Part shown: in pieces, positions 8,456 to 16,290 of the stretch
Layout of the letters: each line of letters starts with the position of its first letter
Position numbering within the stretch: the stretch's first letter is position 1
Source of the DNA: a virus
IMG/VR virus record: IMGVR_UViG_3300025892_001919
Location: 1-45,950 of that record
DNA: 45,950 nt
Strand: one strand, 5' to 3'
Notes under the pieces: model-generated
The model's database searches: none
What the model was told of the DNA's origin: nothing
Seen by the model: the letters and a program-made list of their open reading frames with translations, nothing else
Program-made: the position numbers and the translations under genes

Positions 8456-10170
8456 TAAAAGTTTCCTCCATCAACAGTTACAATTTCAACTTCACCTGAA
8501 GTTACTTGAAAATTGTCTGAGGTAAATGAAGCAACACCTTTATTAGAAGTAGAGGCATCCTCACCTTCAACCTTGATAGTATTATTATCAACGATTGTGT
8601 TAATACCTTCTCCTGCTAAAAACTCTAAATTTTGTTCTAAATAAACTCTACCTGTTGTTGAAGACTCATCTGTTAAAGTAATAAATGGATTTGCTAATTT
8701 AGAAGTTGTTATTGTGTTGTTTGCAATCATAGAATCAACAACACCTAATGCCTTAACTCTTAATGCGTCTGAATTTACTTCTATTGAAGAATCATCAACT
8801 TCTACATCTAAAGTATTTCCACTTTTACTTAAAGCTGCACCTGCAGTTATTTGACCTGCACCAGAAAATTGTGCTACATCTAAATCAGTTGTACCAAATG
8901 TTGGAGCGCCTGTGTGTGTAAATGTGTAACCGTTATTAGCGTTAGCAGAACCTTCTTCAACAAATACGAAAGAACCACCTGATAATTCTGATGGTTGGTC
9001 TTCCGGAGTTGCTCTTGTTAGTACCCAAGGATTTGAAACATCGCCAAGTGATGTTAAAGTGTAGATACCGTTTTGAGTAGCATCTGTTTGATCTTTAACT
9101 AAAATTCTATCACTTAAATTTGTTGCGAGAGTATCTAAAGTTAATGTTCCGTTTGATGTTGATGTTAAAGTTGCACCTATACCAGATGTACCATTTGAAT
9201 AAGTTGCCGTTAAGTTACTTGTTGTTGCAAGTTTACAAGATGGTTTAGTATCTAAACCTTGTGCAACTTGGTCAACATATGTTTTATTTGCAAGTGAATT
9301 ATCTCCAAAACCTGCTCTATCTTCATAACCTGATGGTACAATTACTGTACCAGTACCGTGAGGTGTTAAATCAATATCTTTATTACCTGCTGTTGTAGTA
9401 ATTGTTTGACCATTAATTGTAATATCATCTACAACTAAAGAAGTTAAACCTGCAAGATCAGTTTCAGTTGCACCTAAAGTTAATACTGAAGTACCTAATG
9501 TTGTTTGAGGATTTGCTATATTAGCATTTGAAATAGCAGCACTACCAGATAAGTTAGCGTTTGTTAATGCTGTAGCAGTTACAGTTACCGTATTGTCGGT
9601 AACAGTTTGTGTCATACCACCAGTACCTAAAAAGTTTAATGTTTCTGAAGTATTATAAGTGTCTGTACCTGTATCACCTGCTAAGTTAATAAATTGATTA
9701 ACAGTATCAAAATCTAAATTACCTGAACCGTCTGTTTTTAAGAACTGACCAGCAGTACCATCACCATCAGGTAAAATAAAAGTTTGAGAATTTGTTACTG
9801 CATTAGGAGATTTAATTCCTATAAAGTTACTACCGTTATTAGTACCTTCGTTAAATCTAATTTCACCACCTGCTGTTAGTGAGTTACCTATATTGATTGT
9901 GTCTATTGCTAAGTTAGCGTCTGCTGTAAGTGCTGAATTACCTGTTAGAGTACCTTGTACGTGGTCTAACATATCTGTAAAATACTGACCTCCGATTACT
10001 GATACATTATTTGCGTCACCGTTACTGTCAACACCACCTTCACCAATAAAAATTCTATCTCCAAGATTGCCTTGTGTACCTGTTCCATAAGTATATGCTA
10101 ATTCACCAAGTTTAAGTGTTGCTGGTGCTGAAGTTGCAGGACTTCTTTTAATCTGTATTACTGTTGCCAT
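8455..10170 (-). CDS. Tail fibre protein
   Basis: This 571-residue fibre protein opens with ATVIQIKRS and LKLGELAYTYG, typical of phage fibre attachment segments. The mid part is low in complexity. Residues near 300-400 hold a recurrent phage fibre domain (KLATTSNLTAT...GDRILVKDQTDATQNGIYTL in outline), and the C-terminal shaft has NNTITTSKLANP-type repeats. The function is host contact or tail decoration, inferred from family resemblance. It is the first gene of a coupled pair with 8075-8455. Confidence 0.85.
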   Translation of the reverse strand: MATVIQIKRSPATSAPATLKLGELAYTYGTGTQGNLGDRIFIGEGGVDSNGDANNVSVIGGQYFTDMLDHVQGTLTGNSALTADANLAIDTINIGNSLTAGGEIRFNEGTNNGSNFIGIKSPNAVTNSQTFILPDGDGTAGQFLKTDGSGNLDFDTVNQFINLAGDTGTDTYNTSETLNFLGTGGMTQTVTDNTVTVTATALTNANLSGSAAISNANIANPQTTLGTSVLTLGATETDLAGLTSLVVDDITINGQTITTTAGNKDIDLTPHGTGTVIVPSGYEDRAGFGDNSLANKTYVDQVAQGLDTKPSCKLATTSNLTATYSNGTSGIGATLTSTSNGTLTLDTLATNLSDRILVKDQTDATQNGIYTLTSLGDVSNPWVLTRATPEDQPSELSGGSFVFVEEGSANANNGYTFTHTGAPTFGTTDLDVAQFSGAGQITAGAALSKSGNTLDVEVDDSSIEVNSDALRVKALGVVDSMIANNTITTSKLANPFITLTDESSTTGRVYLEQNLEFLAGEGINTIVDNNTIKVEGEDASTSNKGVASFTSDNFQVTSGEVEIVTVDGGNF

Positions 10171-10179
10171 ATTTACTCT

Positions 10180-10428
10180 CTAAAATGTTCCGCCGTTAAA
10201 TGTTAAAGTTCCAGTAGTAGTAACAATTTCATTTCTACTTACAAACTTACCATCACTAGCTCTGTATTGCAATAATGCACCATCATCTAAAGAAGTAACA
10301 TCAACATCACCTAATAATTTTAATGAAAGAGAACTGTTTTGAAGTGAAGTACCTGAAGGCAAAGTTACTGAAACTTTTTTGGGTCCGCTTCCAGTAGAAG
10401 CATTAATTTTTGCTGTAATACTTGCCAT
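10180..10428 (-). CDS. Small phage structural protein
   Basis: This 82-residue protein has a basic, Ser/Thr-rich N-terminus (KINASTGSGPKKVSVTLPSG) and a DGALLQYRASDGKFVSRNEI segment that resembles fibre-linker peptides in the larger fibres. A GAGAGAGG ribosome site and a late octamer at 10447-10454 precede it. It probably belongs to the same transcript as the 571-residue fibre. No enzymatic signature is seen. Confidence 0.75.
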   Translation of the reverse strand: MASITAKINASTGSGPKKVSVTLPSGTSLQNSSLSLKLLGDVDVTSLDDGALLQYRASDGKFVSRNEIVTTTGTLTFNGGTF

Positions 10429-10446
10429 AAACCTCTCTCTTTGTTA

Positions 10447-10454
10447 TATTTATA
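10447..10454 (-). promoter_or_regulatory. Late promoter octamer
   Basis: TATAAATA on the minus strand lies about 18 bases upstream of the ATG at 10428, with a purine-rich ribosome site (GAGAGAGG) between. Confidence 0.75.
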
Positions 10455-10463
10455 ATACTTTTA

Positions 10464-10805
10464 TTATGTAGTTACATTGGGTCTTACAGTAATTAGACCC
10501 TCAATTACTCTAGTTACTGTACCAGTAGAGGTTTGTGTAATCTCTACATCATAAACATATCTTTCTGCGTCTAAAGATGCTGTCTGAGCTGCCGTCAACG
10601 ACAAAGCAACTACTCCTGAAGTAGCGTCTGTAGCAATAACCGAAGTCATAGATGTTCTTGTTCTTGTTGACGCATAACCTTTTGCTAACTTGGCTTCTGT
10701 TGTGTAACCAGTCAAATTAAATGCGTTTCCGTTTGCGTCTTTTACAGTTACATCTGAACTAAAATTAGCACCTTGATCTATTATTAAATTAGCTATTGCT
10801 GCCAT
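10464..10805 (-). CDS. BppU-like beta-sandwich structural protein
   Basis: This 113-residue protein has the pattern IDQGANFSSDVTVKDANG, NLTGYT...KLAKGY, VALSLTAAQTASLDAERYVYD and a closing VIEGLITVRPNVT. This matches the small immunoglobulin-like/BppU-type domains common in phage baseplates and fibres, from remembered family features rather than a search. The start overlaps the end of the 74-residue gene upstream by 17 bases, which points to translational coupling. Confidence 0.8.
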   Translation of the reverse strand: MAAIANLIIDQGANFSSDVTVKDANGNAFNLTGYTTEAKLAKGYASTRTRTSMTSVIATDATSGVVALSLTAAQTASLDAERYVYDVEITQTSTGTVTRVIEGLITVRPNVTT

Positions 10806-11013
10806 TTGTGTCTTCTATCGGTTGAACTTTCTCTTTTTCCATTAATTCCAAAATTTTCTTATTGTAATATTCTGTTAAAACTTGTATTTTTTCCAACTCA
10901 ACATTGTGTCTTACTTTTGACGCCTCAATTTCTTGTCTAGCAACGATTTTATTTCGTAATTCTATGCTAAAAGATGACTCGTCATATGTCTTTCCGTCTA
11001 TTGTTAAAGCCAT
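10789..11013 (-). CDS. Small coiled-coil protein
   Basis: This 74-residue protein is charged and mostly helical after residue 20. The segment IVARQEIEASKVRHNVELEK and the following KILELMEKEKV have heptad-like spacing. It is the first gene after the accessory block, with a clear AAAGGAG ribosome site and a late octamer at 11031-11038. It may be a fibre or baseplate assembly helper. Similar short coiled-coil proteins occur among structural genes of marine T4-like phages. Confidence 0.75.
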   Translation of the reverse strand: MALTIDGKTYDESSFSIELRNKIVARQEIEASKVRHNVELEKIQVLTEYYNKKILELMEKEKVQPIEDTNGSNS

Positions 11014-11030
11014 TATATACTCCTTTGTTA

Positions 11031-11038
11031 TATTTATA
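11031..11038 (-). promoter_or_regulatory. Late promoter octamer
   Basis: TATAAATA on the minus strand lies 17 bases upstream of the ATG at 11013, followed by AACAAAGGAG. It separates the fibre transcript from the desaturase/oxygenase block just upstream. Confidence 0.8.
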
Positions 11039-11041
11039 TGT

Positions 11042-11698
11042 TTAATTATAGTTATTTAGATTTTTTAACTCATATTCGTGGTGATCTCCGTGATCCCAAC
11101 CCCACCAATTTATGAACTTTTGCCAATGTACATTTCTCGGTTCTCCATTTATATGACATAAAGTATTAACTAATCCAGAAGCGTGAAAAGAATATATGAT
11201 AAAAGGTGAAATTAAGAAACATATTAATCTAATATCTATCAATGCTATCAAACTTATTATTACTATATGAAATTGTAACCAATATTTGTGTACAGTTTTT
11301 TGAAATTTACTTGTTATAAAATCTCTTATGATTAAGGGTGATATATTTTGCCCTTTCCAATCTAAAAGATAAACTCGTTTCCAACCTATGATTACAGGAC
11401 TATGAGGATCTTTTTCAGTATCAGTATGTTTGTGATGTTGTCTATGTGAAGCACTAAAACTTAAAGGTGATCCTAAAGAAGTACAAAGTGTTAATATAGT
11501 ATAGAAATAACTTTTTAAACAATCTTTGTATTTTCCGTGAGCAAAATAAAAGTGCATTATATCACTACCTACAAATTTTGCCCAAAACATACTTGCTAAA
11601 AATATAGGTATTGCATACCAAAAATTAAAACCATAATATATTAATCCTAATATTAAAAAAATATGATGTGATAAAATTAAAAATTGATTTTTACTCAT
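11042..11698 (-). CDS. Membrane fatty-acid desaturase-like protein (short)
   Basis: This 218-residue membrane protein keeps all three histidine boxes of the acyl-lipid desaturase superfamily: H49-x4-H54, H85-R-Q-H88-H89 followed by KHTDTEKDPHSP, and H203-G-D-H206-H207. These bind a di-iron centre that inserts double bonds or hydroxylates substrates using O2. Hydrophobic segments lie near 8-45, 60-80 and 140-170. It ends 11 residues after the last box and is shorter than usual delta-9 desaturases (about 270-300). The substrate is unknown. The ATG overlaps the next gene by 8 bases, and a paralogue lies at 13462-14166. Confidence 0.88.
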   Translation of the reverse strand: MSKNQFLILSHHIFLILGLIYYGFNFWYAIPIFLASMFWAKFVGSDIMHFYFAHGKYKDCLKSYFYTILTLCTSLGSPLSFSASHRQHHKHTDTEKDPHSPVIIGWKRVYLLDWKGQNISPLIIRDFITSKFQKTVHKYWLQFHIVIISLIALIDIRLICFLISPFIIYSFHASGLVNTLCHINGEPRNVHWQKFINWWGWDHGDHHEYELKNLNNYN

Positions 11699-12233
11699 TT
11701 TTATTTAATATTTTTAAAATATCCTCATAATCATCTCTAAAAGTTATTTGAAGACTATAACGCCATTCAGGTGTTTGATTAAAACATCTATGAAATGGAA
11801 TTGGATTTGTTACTACTGATCTTTCATCATATATATATTTTTCTTCAATTGTAGTTTTGTCTTCTTTATAATATTCTAATCTTGTTTCTTCTTTAAAATT
11901 ACGAGGACTTAATAATGTCATTAAAATTGTTCTTCTATACTCATTTGGTTTTGTATATGTATCCGTGTGTATGTGCATATCTTTCCAAGGTGGCAATCTC
12001 ATAACATAAATCGCAGCTGGTTCTTTTATTCTTTTTGTTACAATTTCTTTTGCTCTATAAATTGAATCATCTATTGTCCATTGACCAGTATAATCAGCAA
12101 TAACTTGATATGGTTGATTTGTTCCACTATAATGTGATGTGTGATTTTTCCAACTACCGTTTATTGCACTTTGTAACATTTCATTTTTATGTTGTTCAGA
12201 AAAAATAATATCTGTCGGATATGTGTACATCAT
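11691..12233 (-). CDS. Putative Fe(II)/2-oxoglutarate-type oxygenase
   Basis: This 180-residue protein holds a plausible double-stranded beta-helix metal site: H89-T-D91 within MHIHTD, a distal H148 in PIPFHRC, and R158 ten residues later in WRYSLQITF, where the 2-oxoglutarate-binding basic residue is expected. The H-x-D...H...R spacing is typical of the superfamily, but I do not recognise the exact family. It overlaps the next gene by four bases (ATGA type) and the following desaturase by eight. A hydroxylase acting on a small molecule or protein side chain is possible. Confidence 0.72.
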   Translation of the reverse strand: MMYTYPTDIIFSEQHKNEMLQSAINGSWKNHTSHYSGTNQPYQVIADYTGQWTIDDSIYRAKEIVTKRIKEPAAIYVMRLPPWKDMHIHTDTYTKPNEYRRTILMTLLSPRNFKEETRLEYYKEDKTTIEEKYIYDERSVVTNPIPFHRCFNQTPEWRYSLQITFRDDYEDILKILNKNE

Positions 12234-12943
12234 ACTTTATCAAATCCTTCAATCTTCCATAAGTGTCTTTGACCTCCTAAAGAAGTAGATTCTCTTTTGT
12301 GATTTGTAACTTTATTATTTGCAACTACAAAATCACCCCTTTCCCATTGATGATAATATATTCTACTAGGATCATAAAGTAATTTTTCTATTGCTTGTTT
12401 TTCTTCTTTAGGCAACTCAGTATATGCCTCACAATAATAAACATACTTACCTTTTTTATCTTCTTGTATTAAGTCGTGCCATACGTTTCTGTGTTTTCTT
12501 CTAAACCATCTTCGTTCTACTTCACTTCTAAATTTATATCCGTATCTTTCGTTACTTGTAAATCTTTCCATATCTACAGTTATCTTTTTATTTTCGATAG
12601 GACAATCAATACGATTATCAACGTATAAAGTACGACCTACATCTCCCTCTATTTCTAAAGCATATAGTCCAGTTACGTTTACAGGTCTTTGTGTATAACC
12701 TTTGTCAATGTGCCATTCTAAATCTGTATTACCATATAACTCGTGGTGTACACCAGACAATGTAATATCTAAAAAGATTTTATCCATAGGGTCTTGTGGT
12801 GCGATTTCGTAATATGAAGTTAAAAAATTAAACAATTGTAATTGTGAGGCGGGTGCGTTTTTAATTACAATTAAATCTATATCGTTATTTACTAACGGAG
12901 TTAAATCTCTATTTTTCCAATTCTGTATAATATAATTCATCAT
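12230..12943 (-). CDS. TauD/TfdA-like Fe(II)/2OG dioxygenase
   Basis: This 237-residue protein has the TauD-type metal motif H78-I-D80 (LEWHIDKG), a distal H215 in VTNHKRE and R226 eleven residues later (GGQRHLWKIEGF). RGDFVVANN just before H215 resembles the WxxGDxxxxDN segment of TauD/GbbH-like enzymes. Such enzymes couple O2 and 2-oxoglutarate to hydroxylate small amines, sulfonates or amino acids. It is slightly shorter than TauD (about 280). It is coupled by overlaps to both neighbours, and its substrate is unknown. Confidence 0.85.
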   Translation of the reverse strand: MMNYIIQNWKNRDLTPLVNNDIDLIVIKNAPASQLQLFNFLTSYYEIAPQDPMDKIFLDITLSGVHHELYGNTDLEWHIDKGYTQRPVNVTGLYALEIEGDVGRTLYVDNRIDCPIENKKITVDMERFTSNERYGYKFRSEVERRWFRRKHRNVWHDLIQEDKKGKYVYYCEAYTELPKEEKQAIEKLLYDPSRIYYHQWERGDFVVANNKVTNHKRESTSLGGQRHLWKIEGFDKV

Positions 12944-13469
12944 TTCTTTTAAAATTATTTCCTGTATAACTTATGTATTGTAATCCACCTTGTGATTTTT
13001 TATAAGTTACATAATGTGGACCTTCAAAATACCATTTGTATTTAGAATACTTATTATGGCCTCTTGTCAACTTCTCTAACACACGTTTACCTCTTTGTTC
13101 CATTGACATAAAGATACAACCAAATCCTTTATCTTTACAAAAGTCTGTTTGTTGTTCTAATAAATCTGAAGAAGTTTTTTTAAATAGTCCATCATAATTT
13201 GATGGAAGTAAACCTGTATTACCCTCAATTAAAGCATACCGATCAAACACTCTTACACTATCATTATAACAACTACGAGTTAATATTCTTGCTGTTGCAA
13301 CAGGATTTCCTTTATCGTTATATCTTATAGAAACACCTAATACAGGTTCTTTTAAACCTTCTTTAGTATAATTTTTTGCTGTTTTGCCACCTTTTTTTAT
13401 GACTATATCATAAATGTAATCAATGTCTTTTTGAACATCTAAAGGTGCAACCTCAAATGTCTTAATCAT
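12909..13469 (-). CDS. Putative GNAT-like acyltransferase
   Basis: This 186-residue protein is not firmly recognised. Residues about 45-70 (PVLGVSIRYND, NPVATARILTR) and the following FDRYALIEGNTGL look like GNAT beta strands 2-4. LLEQQTDFCKDKGFGCIFMS fits the later helix and strand, but the canonical acetyl-CoA loop (Q/RxxGxG/A) is not obvious. It lies between a TauD-like dioxygenase (35-base overlap) and a desaturase (8-base overlap), so it probably belongs to one pathway with them. An unrelated phage-specific fold is possible. Confidence 0.65.
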   Translation of the reverse strand: MIKTFEVAPLDVQKDIDYIYDIVIKKGGKTAKNYTKEGLKEPVLGVSIRYNDKGNPVATARILTRSCYNDSVRVFDRYALIEGNTGLLPSNYDGLFKKTSSDLLEQQTDFCKDKGFGCIFMSMEQRGKRVLEKLTRGHNKYSKYKWYFEGPHYVTYKKSQGGLQYISYTGNNFKRNDELYYTELEK

Positions 13470-14166
13470 ATTTTATCAAACGAATAAAAAAGTAAGTAGG
13501 ATCAATAAGACCTAATCTTAACTTTTTAGAATTATCGTGGTGCGTTTTGTGATAACCTTCTCCTGCTGTAAATAAATTTAACCAATGACTATTGGCTGCC
13601 TTGCCGTCTTTATGTAAGTATGCGTTAAACAATCCAAACAAATGTGAACTTAAAACACAAGGCACACAATAAGCAAAGATTAATAATAACGGATCAATTA
13701 AAAATAAAACTGTAACAATAGTAAATACTAACTTCCAATAATGATTGTGAAAAAATTTTAATATTTTATTATCAATTAGACCTTTAAAAAATCTACGTTC
13801 TATCTTGCTGTCTAATCCCCATAGATTAAAATAGATTTTCCAAAAACCGTGATGTACAGGACAACTAGGGTCTTTAGGTGTATCTGCATAAGCGTGGTGT
13901 TGTCTGTGTATTGCGGCTCGTGTTAGATATGGACCTGAACCTACAAATAGACTTAAAAAGTTTGTAAACCATTCAAACCATTTACCTGTTTTAAATGATT
14001 GATGAGAATAGTATCTATGATAACCTGCACTTGAAGAACAGATTGTTATAATATAATACCATACAAAACCTGCAACAAACATCCATAGATTACCATAGAT
14101 GAATCCTGGTATTAATGCCACGTGGCATAGTAAATGATTGAGTAAAAGTTTGTGTGTTGTTTTCAT
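13462..14166 (-). CDS. Delta-9-type fatty-acid desaturase
   Basis: This 234-residue integral membrane di-iron enzyme shows the full set of histidine boxes: H50-RYYS-H55, H87-RQ-H90-H91 followed by AYADTPKDP, and H206-KT-H209-H210. The C-terminal LRLGLIDPTYFFIRL resembles the tail of acyl-CoA/acyl-lipid delta-9 desaturases. Hydrophobic stretches flank the boxes in the usual two-hairpin layout. It would use O2 and reducing power in the inner membrane. It is a more complete paralogue of 11042-11698. A role in remodelling host lipids or an acylated product is inferred. Confidence 0.9.
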   Translation of the reverse strand: MKTTHKLLLNHLLCHVALIPGFIYGNLWMFVAGFVWYYIITICSSSAGYHRYYSHQSFKTGKWFEWFTNFLSLFVGSGPYLTRAAIHRQHHAYADTPKDPSCPVHHGFWKIYFNLWGLDSKIERRFFKGLIDNKILKFFHNHYWKLVFTIVTVLFLIDPLLLIFAYCVPCVLSSHLFGLFNAYLHKDGKAANSHWLNLFTAGEGYHKTHHDNSKKLRLGLIDPTYFFIRLIKYD

Positions 14167-14181
14167 AATATAAATTAAAAT

Positions 14182-14472
14182 TTATTCGTCTTCTAAACTA
14201 AAAGTAATTTCATTGTCTTCCAAATATTCAATTGCGTTAGCTGCTGAAGTTAATATAGTATCTTCATTTACATAATCAATGAAATCTTCCTCGGTAGTAA
14301 ATTCTATTGTCATAGTTTTTACTAAATTATTTTCAGAAATTGTTGTTTCTAATCCTGTTGTTTTACCTACTGAAACATATTCATTTATTTTATTAACTGT
14401 TATTTCTCCAGGCGAATAAAACTCTACATCTTCCGAAGGTCTTTCTTGGATCAATTTTCTTATTTTTGGCAT
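14182..14472 (-). CDS. Small acidic hypothetical protein
   Basis: This 96-residue protein is acidic, with a basic N-terminal patch (MPKIRKLIQERPSED). A middle segment with KTMTIEFTTEEDFIDYVNED looks like a small alpha/beta domain. I do not recognise the family. It has a strong AAAGGAG ribosome site and a late octamer at 14488-14495, which lies inside the 3' end of the upstream oxygenase gene. It may be the first gene of the desaturase/oxygenase transcript. Confidence 0.75.
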   Translation of the reverse strand: MPKIRKLIQERPSEDVEFYSPGEITVNKINEYVSVGKTTGLETTISENNLVKTMTIEFTTEEDFIDYVNEDTILTSAANAIEYLEDNEITFSLEDE

Positions 14473-14487
14473 AAGTCTCCTTTTTTA

Positions 14488-14495
14488 TATTTATA
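14488..14495 (-). promoter_or_regulatory. Late promoter octamer
   Basis: TATAAATA on the minus strand lies 15 bases upstream of the ATG at 14472, followed by TAAAAAAGGAG. It overlaps the last codons of the gene at 14491-14940. It would drive the block from 14472 down to 11042, whose genes are otherwise tightly overlapping. Confidence 0.75.
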
Positions 14496-14940
14496 ACACA
14501 CCTACAATATGTATTCTATCTTCCCTTGAAGCATTTAAAGCAGTATGAAATTTTGTAGTATCTATAATATAACAACTTCCGTCTGCTGGATAATGATTAA
14601 CTTCTTTATCAATTATTATAAAACAATTTTCATTTGTAATAATTGGTATATGTAATCGTTTTGAATAATCTCTATGATATGTATAACAAGTTTTTGATTT
14701 TAAATTCATCACTCTTGTTCTATACATTTTTAAATCTTTCATCAAAGAATTTATGTAAGGCATATCAAATATAGGTTTGTTAAAATCTTTTTCATTATAT
14801 CCTAATTCTTGTATTCTGTAAAAAGTACCACAACCAAAAAAAGGATCATTATTATCTTTAACACCTTGAAGACAAATCTGATCTTCAAATTTAGGAAGTA
14901 TTTTTAATTCTTCTTTAATTTTTTGTAAATCTACGGACAT
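14491..14940 (-). CDS. Aspartyl/asparaginyl beta-hydroxylase-like oxygenase
   Basis: This 149-residue protein matches the Asp/Asn beta-hydroxylase cupin pattern. It has H89-R-D91 followed by YSKRLHIPIITN, then NHYPADGSCYIIDTTKFHTALN with H132, and DRIH with R142 ten residues after H132. These residues suit Fe(II) and 2-oxoglutarate binding. A close relative lies at the right edge (45538-45950) with nearly the same core (WHRD...KRIHIPIITN). Its target may be a protein Asp/Asn side chain or a small molecule. It overlaps the mini-SDR gene by ten bases. Confidence 0.85.
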   Translation of the reverse strand: MSVDLQKIKEELKILPKFEDQICLQGVKDNNDPFFGCGTFYRIQELGYNEKDFNKPIFDMPYINSLMKDLKMYRTRVMNLKSKTCYTYHRDYSKRLHIPIITNENCFIIIDKEVNHYPADGSCYIIDTTKFHTALNASREDRIHIVGVL

Positions 14941-15359
14941 ACTGTAATTTCTTTTACTCTATGTGGTTGATTAAGTATCCAATCTATTACAGATATACAA
15001 TACTCTATTGACATTTTCTTTTTATCTATATGTGATACTCTAGGAGAATCAAAATATCCAAATCTAACTATTGTTGTGTTTACACCTTGATAGTATAATT
15101 GATGATTTGCTTTATCTAGTGCTGATTTTTCAACAGCGTAAATATGTTTGACTTTTTTTGTTTCATCTGGTGCATTAGAACCTATATTAATAATTCTTTT
15201 ATTTAATTCTGCAGCCTGATATAATAACTTAACTTGTTCAAATCCATCGTGTTTACAGTTTATAAAAACATCACAATCTTGTAAACTGTCAACTGTATCA
15301 TATTTTTCACTTAATATTTTTCCAAGGCCTCTACGAGTACCAGTAATATAGTATTTCAT
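14931..15359 (-). CDS. Minimal short-chain dehydrogenase/reductase
   Basis: From ATG at 15357-15359 the product is 142 residues. It has the nucleotide-binding T6-G7-T-R-R-G11-L-G13 motif, S61 in INIGSN, and Y74-A-V-E-K78, a complete Ser-Tyr-Lys catalytic set of the SDR family. It is far shorter than the usual 240-260 residues. The frame is open to an ATG at 15455, but that extension is hydrophobic filler that would overlap the divergent plus-strand gene. The TATAAATA octamer five bases upstream of 15359 supports the shorter start. The substrate is unknown. Confidence 0.8.
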   Translation of the reverse strand: MKYYITGTRRGLGKILSEKYDTVDSLQDCDVFINCKHDGFEQVKLLYQAAELNKRIINIGSNAPDETKKVKHIYAVEKSALDKANHQLYYQGVNTTIVRFGYFDSPRVSHIDKKKMSIEYCISVIDWILNQPHRVKEITVCP

Positions 15360-15364
15360 ACACT

Positions 15365-15372
15365 TATTTATA
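15365..15372 (-). promoter_or_regulatory. Late promoter octamer, leaderless type
   Basis: TATAAATA on the minus strand lies five bases before the ATG of the mini-SDR gene. It shares a 70-base divergent intergenic region with a sigma-70-type promoter on the opposite strand. Confidence 0.75.
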
Positions 15373-15395
15373 GAGGAATAAATAGTGTTACAACA

Positions 15396-15424
15396 TTGAT
15401 TTTTTATGCAAAATATGATATAAT
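15396..15424 (+). promoter_or_regulatory. Sigma-70-type promoter with extended -10
   Basis: TTGATT (15396-15401), a 17-base spacer, and TATAAT (15419-15424) preceded by TGA, forming an extended -10 (TGnTATAAT). Transcription would start about six bases downstream, at the ATG (15430), and no ribosome site is present, so a leaderless message is predicted for the first gene of the plus-strand island. Confidence 0.75.
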
Positions 15425-15429
15425 ACAGT

Positions 15430-16290
15430 ATGATTAATATAGTATGTACAAGCAAACCAGGTGATGGTTTATTAAGATATAGTTATGAACATAATTGTGC
15501 TCTAAATTCTTTAGGTATAAAAACACAATTAGTAATTATACCTAATCCCAAACACACAAAAGAAGAATATATTACTTCAATCAAAGATCAGTATAAGATA
15601 TATGAAAATGTTGTCTTTGATGCTACGCCTAATGGTAATGATGTAACTTTAGTATTGGGTAGAAGTATGATAACTTTGGCATTTAAAGATATAAAAAATT
15701 ATACTATGGATCAAAAGTTATCTTTACATTTACTATTTGGTAATAAAATTATAGCAGTATATTCAGAAAATCATCCTAAAGAATATCCTATTGCATTAGA
15801 ATATTTTAAAACAAAAGAAATATTTGACTTATGTGATTTTGATGTTTACCCTAATGGTGAAGGAATACAATATGAAAAAATTATAAATTTTGATTTATAT
15901 AAACCTATAAAAAATGAAATACATTATAAACATTTATTTTTAGGTACAAATGAAATATATTACAAAGAAATTGAAAAACATATTGACAAGTATCCAGATC
16001 ACGGTATCGTAACTTACAATGAAAGATGGATCAATCCTAAATTAAACAATCTGTTTGCACCTATAGAGAATATACTAGGTAAATTTGAAACATATGTTTA
16101 TACCAAACCAAACTTTGACCCAGCACCTAGACTATTTGTTGAGTTTAAATGGTTAGGTAAAAAAGTAGATTATTTAAGAGATAAAAATATGAAAGACGGT
16201 GGTATGGTTTATTGGAACAGACCTGTACCTACGAAACAGATTTATAAAGACAATATAAATACTTTGATTGATTTGATTAAAACAATATGA
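15430..16290 (+). CDS. Putative GT-B-like glycosyltransferase
   Basis: This 286-residue protein is only partly recognised. The N-terminal part looks like a Rossmann-type domain. The C-terminal FDPAPRLFVEFKWLGKKVDY segment resembles the GT-B motif in which an acidic residue (E) contacts the donor sugar and is followed by a GK-V strand. A DGGMVYWNR segment follows. As first gene of the plus-strand island it directly follows the extended -10 promoter, and it overlaps the SGNH gene by four bases. Glycosyl transfer is likely but not certain. Confidence 0.7.
   Translation: MINIVCTSKPGDGLLRYSYEHNCALNSLGIKTQLVIIPNPKHTKEEYITSIKDQYKIYENVVFDATPNGNDVTLVLGRSMITLAFKDIKNYTMDQKLSLHLLFGNKIIAVYSENHPKEYPIALEYFKTKEIFDLCDFDVYPNGEGIQYEKIINFDLYKPIKNEIHYKHLFLGTNEIYYKEIEKHIDKYPDHGIVTYNERWINPKLNNLFAPIENILGKFETYVYTKPNFDPAPRLFVEFKWLGKKVDYLRDKNMKDGGMVYWNRPVPTKQIYKDNINTLIDLIKTI

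Noticed and set aside
2390-10170. Possible CRISPR-like or tandem DNA repeats
   Set aside because: The repetition is at the protein level with diverged codons and no regular spacers. It reflects fibre modules.
14931-15455. Longer SDR-like protein starting at 15455 with a hydrophobic N-terminus
   Set aside because: The extension overlaps the start of the divergent gene, covers both promoters, and the TATAAATA element lies five bases before the ATG at 15359.
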